NCBI GenBank assembly: GCA_002402245.1
Contig: NVVP01000026.1
Span: forward strand, 25,457 to 33,992
Direction of reading: 5' to 3'
DNA length: 8,536 bases
From: Gammaproteobacteria bacterium
Lineage (GTDB): Bacteria; Pseudomonadota; Gammaproteobacteria; Nitrosococcales; Methylophagaceae
A program made the position numbers and the translations under genes. Under the pieces are notes generated by a model. That model was not told the DNA's origin, did not search any database, and saw only the letters and a program-made list of their open reading frames with translations. This document shows, one piece after another, positions 6,941-8,536 of the stretch. The first letter of the stretch is position 1. Each line of letters opens with the position of its first letter.

Positions 6941-7435
6941 TTGAAAATAAAATCAGAATTAGAAGGTGACCTGCTTAATAATTGTTATAAGGCCATTGGC
7001 CTTATAAAACATACTGTTAGCAGTCTCAGGGAGTTAGAGTTGAGTTTTCACATTAATGGAATTGAGCCAGACATAGTTGGAAAACAGTGCCAAGGTTTCT
7101 ATTTAATACAGCAGCAAGAAGGCGAAGATATTTCAGACCCTGCGAATGTTGCCTATTTTAAATTTGAAGACAGCTGGTTAAAGCTCCACTTTGACGGAGA
7201 AACCATTTTTTGGCGAACTGGAGAAGTGCCTTCTGAACCTGTGAACAGCTGCTTATCAACATGCTTGGTGTTATTAAATTTAAATGAGCTTGATGGTGTT
7301 GTAGGTCGTACTCTCAAAAAAATCACATATGACAGCACCAATGAAGCGGTTTTTGCTAACTTTGAATTCTCTGGTGGGAAAGTTCTTAAGTTTCAGCATA
7401 ATGGTTACGATGACTATACGAGTATCAACTGCTAA
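6941..7435 (+). CDS. Cassette 1 protein of unknown function
   Basis: This is a 164-aa protein of no family I recognise. It has no signal peptide and no membrane helix. The N-terminal 35 residues look helical and charged; the remainder alternates short hydrophobic and aromatic strands (QGFYLIQQ, VAYFKFED, WLKLHF, VFANFEF), suggesting a small beta-rich soluble domain. Four cysteines are scattered (NNC, KQC, and C-x3-C near NSCLSTC). The start is a TTG, with TAGG six bases upstream; there is no ATG near the N-terminus. The TAA stop (7433-7435) lies inside the R'' box of its attC, the usual tight packing of cassette genes. A long perfect inverted repeat (6985-7007) lies in the early coding region. 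Nothing in the sequence tells its function. Confidence 0.75.
   Translation: MKIKSELEGDLLNNCYKAIGLIKHTVSSLRELELSFHINGIEPDIVGKQCQGFYLIQQQEGEDISDPANVAYFKFEDSWLKLHFDGETIFWRTGEVPSEPVNSCLSTCLVLLNLNELDGVVGRTLKKITYDSTNEAVFANFEFSGGKVLKFQHNGYDDYTSINC
6985..7007. repeat. Perfect 23-bp palindrome in the cassette 1 coding region
   Basis: Two 11-base arms, TTATAAGGCCA (6985-6995) and TGGCCTTATAA (6997-7007), flank a single central T. The mRNA could form a hairpin of about ten pairs with a 3-base loop, starting 44 bases after the start codon. Confidence 0.85.
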
Positions 7436-7530
7436 CAAGTCATTTCAGCAGGACAAAAAATAGCTGGTTTTTGCTCGTGCCTCGCTAATTTTAACCAGCT
7501 ATTTTATTGCCTCTGAATGAGGCGTTATGC
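7430..7530 (+). other. attC: attC site of cassette 1 (101 bp), with R' from cassette 2
   Basis: R'' is TGCTAAC (7430-7436) and the R' core is GTTATGC (7524-7530). L'' CATTTCAG (7441-7448) pairs with L' CTGAATG (7513-7519) with one T extrahelical, the feature that directs integrase to the bottom strand. The centre is an AT-rich 13-bp perfect stem, AAAATAGCTGGTT (7457-7469) with AACCAGCTATTTT (7493-7505), around a variable terminal loop of 23 bases. Confidence 0.9.
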
Positions 7531-8178
7531 ATCTAGGTAGATTGAGTAATGGAAGCGAGACCTAATAAATCTGAAGAGTTATTCCTCAGTCTTGGATACA
7601 ACCGGTTTTATGACTTGTTCGATGAGATCATGAAGGACGAATTCTGGGCAAAAGAGGATTGCTATAGGTTTGGCAAAGTGTCGAGTATATTTGCAGTTTA
7701 TTCGGAGATTTTAGCCTATGAACCATTCAAGCATGTACTTGAAGCGCTAAAGACACAGCGTCCTCCGATGGAGTCTGAGATTGGAGGCCCACTGTTTAAG
7801 TTCGTACGTAACATACTCGCACATTTCCCCGTATTTGAAACATGGGATGAGGTGTGGGTAAGTAAAGATCTAGTTAATTGGCAGAAAGAAGGCCTGACGA
7901 TTGACCGCTTCCTAAAGAAGTATGCAGGCCACGATGAAGTGAAGTATCGGTTCTGGGAAGCAGATAAAAAACTCATGACTTATATGAGTATTCGTTTTCC
8001 AGAAGAATACGATAACAACAAGATACATCTTAAAGATATGATCGAAGAAAAAGACGGAGTGAAATTTTCACTCATAATGATGCGCCAGATACTTAATACA
8101 CAAGTAGAGTCTGTTGGTGAAAATGCATAACAAACAAAGGCAGCGGACGCCAAAAAGCGGCGCTCGCTGCTTTGGGCG
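7525..8178 (+). mobile_element. Integron gene cassette 2
   Basis: This 654-bp cassette starts TTATGC after G7524 and ends at the G of GTTATGT (8178). GTTATGC at its start is the exact reverse complement of GCATAAC (8125-8131), the R'' box of its own attC, so both borders are well fixed. It carries one ORF beginning 25 bases from its start. Confidence 0.9.
7549..8130 (+). CDS. Cassette 2 protein, candidate HEPN-like RNase
   Basis: This 193-aa soluble protein is predicted largely helical, with no signal peptide or membrane helix. Its core reads KFVRNILAHFPVF (84-96), in which R87-N88-x3-H92 fits the R-x4-6-H motif, often beginning RN, that marks the active site of HEPN-family RNases in toxins and phage-defence proteins. 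Helices at about 8-30, 38-70 and 81-93 would suit the HEPN bundle. The stretch WDEVWVSKDLVNW (99-111) is an additional aromatic block. I know of no characterised homologue, so RNase activity is an inference from one motif in a suitable helical context. The ATG has only weak upstream signals (AGG at 7535-7537, GAG at 7544-7546). The stop codon lies in the attC R'' box. No partner antitoxin gene is present in the cassette. Confidence 0.8.
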   Translation: MEARPNKSEELFLSLGYNRFYDLFDEIMKDEFWAKEDCYRFGKVSSIFAVYSEILAYEPFKHVLEALKTQRPPMESEIGGPLFKFVRNILAHFPVFETWDEVWVSKDLVNWQKEGLTIDRFLKKYAGHDEVKYRFWEADKKLMTYMSIRFPEEYDNNKIHLKDMIEEKDGVKFSLIMMRQILNTQVESVGENA

Positions 8179-8184
8179 TTATGT
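8125..8184 (+). other. attC: attC site of cassette 2 (60 bp), with R' from cassette 3
   Basis: R'' is GCATAAC (8125-8131) and the R' core is GTTATGT (8178-8184). CAAAGGCAGCG (8135-8145) pairs with CGCTGCTTTG (8165-8174) with one extrahelical G at 8139/8140. An apical stem CGCC (8148-8151)/GGCG (8159-8162) closes the loop AAAAAGC. It is a compact, G+C-rich attC, quite unlike the 101-bp AT-rich one of cassette 1. Confidence 0.9.
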
Positions 8185-8340
8185 GTTTACCAATCAATCG
8201 AGATTAATCAATGAGAAATAAAATTATCGCAGTGTTACTTATATTAGGTTCTATAGGAATTTTGTCAGGTTGTATTTTTACAATGTACAGAACGTTTAAT
8301 ATTGCAGGACTGAATGGTAGTTTAATTACTGCTAGAACCA
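8179..8340 (+). mobile_element. Integron gene cassette 3, left part, apparently interrupted
   Basis: The cassette starts TTATGT after G8178. Its attC should carry the R'' box ACATAAC, which does not occur before the window end. Transposase-associated sequence begins at about 8341, so the cassette is probably split by an insertion. The right border is an estimate. Confidence 0.65.
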
Positions 8341-8360
8341 ATAGGGTCAGACTCGATTGA
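8211..8360 (+). pseudogene. Short lipoprotein gene in cassette 3, probably truncated by insertion
   Basis: The 49-codon ORF starts MRNKIIAVLL, with a lysine/arginine n-region, a hydrophobic core and the lipobox ILSGC ending at C21, a clear type II signal peptide. The mature part has only 28 residues (IFTMYRTFNIAGLNGSL and onward) and stops at TGA 8358-8360. The last codons, RVRLD, are read from the AGGGTCAGACTCGATTGA stretch that I take as the end of an inserted transposable element, so the original gene probably continued beyond residue 44. The cassette's attC is not seen in the window. An intact mini-lipoprotein is the alternative. No strong ribosome binding site is visible. Confidence 0.55.
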
Positions 8361-8536
8361 TATTTAACGAGAGCTAATTTATACTAAATCCAACTTGTTT
8401 TTAGGCTTTTATTATGGCTCGACTTCCTCGACTTGTAATTCCAGACCAACCACAGCATGTGATTGTACGAGGCAATAATCGTGAACCTATTTTTCTTGCG
8501 AATGAAGACTATCAATTTTATCTAGAAAAGCTGAAA
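8341..8536 (+). mobile_element. Left end of a transposase-bearing element (IS200-like/RAYT), cut by the window
   Basis: ATAGGGTCAGACTCGATTGA (8341-8360) resembles the GGGTCAGAnTCgATTGAT-type sequence I associate with the ends of elements carrying REP-associated transposases. It lies about 55 bases before the transposase gene and abruptly ends the cassette 3 coding sequence. The exact left border is inferred and the right end is outside the window. Confidence 0.5.
8414..8536 (+). CDS. REP-associated tyrosine transposase (Y1/IS200-like), N-terminal part
   Basis: Forty-one codons are visible before the window ends. The start MARLPRLVIPDQPQHV, followed by IVRGNNREPIF and then DYQFYLEKLK, is the characteristic opening of RAYT/TnpA-REP proteins of the Y1 HUH superfamily. 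The HUH histidine motif and the catalytic tyrosine lie further on and cannot be checked. Such proteins act on single-stranded DNA with hairpin ends. The family call is firm from this N-terminus; whether the gene is intact is unknown. It lies inside the integron array and appears to have interrupted cassette 3. Confidence 0.88.
   Translation, partial: MARLPRLVIPDQPQHVIVRGNNREPIFLANEDYQFYLEKLK

Larger units (their letters stand above)
6899..7524 (+). mobile_element. Integron gene cassette 1
   Basis: The cassette runs from the T after the attI crossover G (6898) to the G at the start of GTTATGC (7524). It is 626 bp and carries one + strand ORF plus its own attC. The first core bases (GTTAGCA with the attI G) are the exact complement of the R'' box TGCTAAC at 7430-7436, as expected for a cassette that closes into a circle. 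Confidence 0.88.

Noticed and set aside
7153..7976. Short - strand open frames under the two cassette genes
   Set aside because: They are opposite to the cassette genes, without ribosome binding sites. The + strand frames have stops placed in attC as is usual for cassettes.

Overview
The window looks like AT-rich chromosomal DNA from a marine-type gammaproteobacterium (Alteromonadales- or Vibrionales-like). This rests on the NirD/NasB/NasA set for assimilatory nitrate use and on an integron integrase of the chromosomal gammaproteobacterial kind. The genus cannot be fixed from sequence reading alone.

Left part (1-5154): a nitrogen assimilation operon, all on the + strand. It opens with the C-terminal end of nirD (nitrite reductase small subunit). 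A PhzF-family isomerase follows after a single base. A 145-bp gap then holds a long imperfect hairpin and an intrinsic terminator. After it come nasB (FAD-dependent electron-transfer subunit) and nasA (Mo-bisPGD catalytic subunit of assimilatory nitrate reductase, with a C-terminal BFD-type 2Fe-2S domain). NAD(P)H electrons would pass through NasB to NasA to make nitrite, and NirB(outside the window)/NirD would reduce that to ammonium. The terminator between phzF and nasB either separates two transcription units or acts as an attenuator.

Middle (5155-6807): a small orphan membrane-anchored protein (5280-5792) converges on intI, a complete integron integrase on the - strand. A bidirectional-looking terminator hairpin lies between them.

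Right part (6808-8536): the start of an integron cassette array. The intI promoter and an attI core lie at 6821-6904. Two complete cassettes follow, each with one + strand ORF and its own attC: 6899-7524 codes for an orphan 164-aa protein, and 7525-8178 codes for a 193-aa protein with an RN-x3-H motif suggestive of a HEPN-type RNase. The cassette boundaries are strongly supported: the first seven bases of each cassette core are the exact reverse complement of the R'' box of its own attC. A third cassette starts at 8179 with a short lipoprotein gene. It appears to be interrupted at about 8340 by an element carrying a REP-associated (IS200-like) tyrosine transposase, whose gene runs off the window.

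The most interesting material is the cassette array: two proteins of unknown function, one a candidate defence or toxin RNase, two attC sites of quite different size, a candidate cassette promoter spanning the attI/cassette junction, and a transposon-disrupted cassette.
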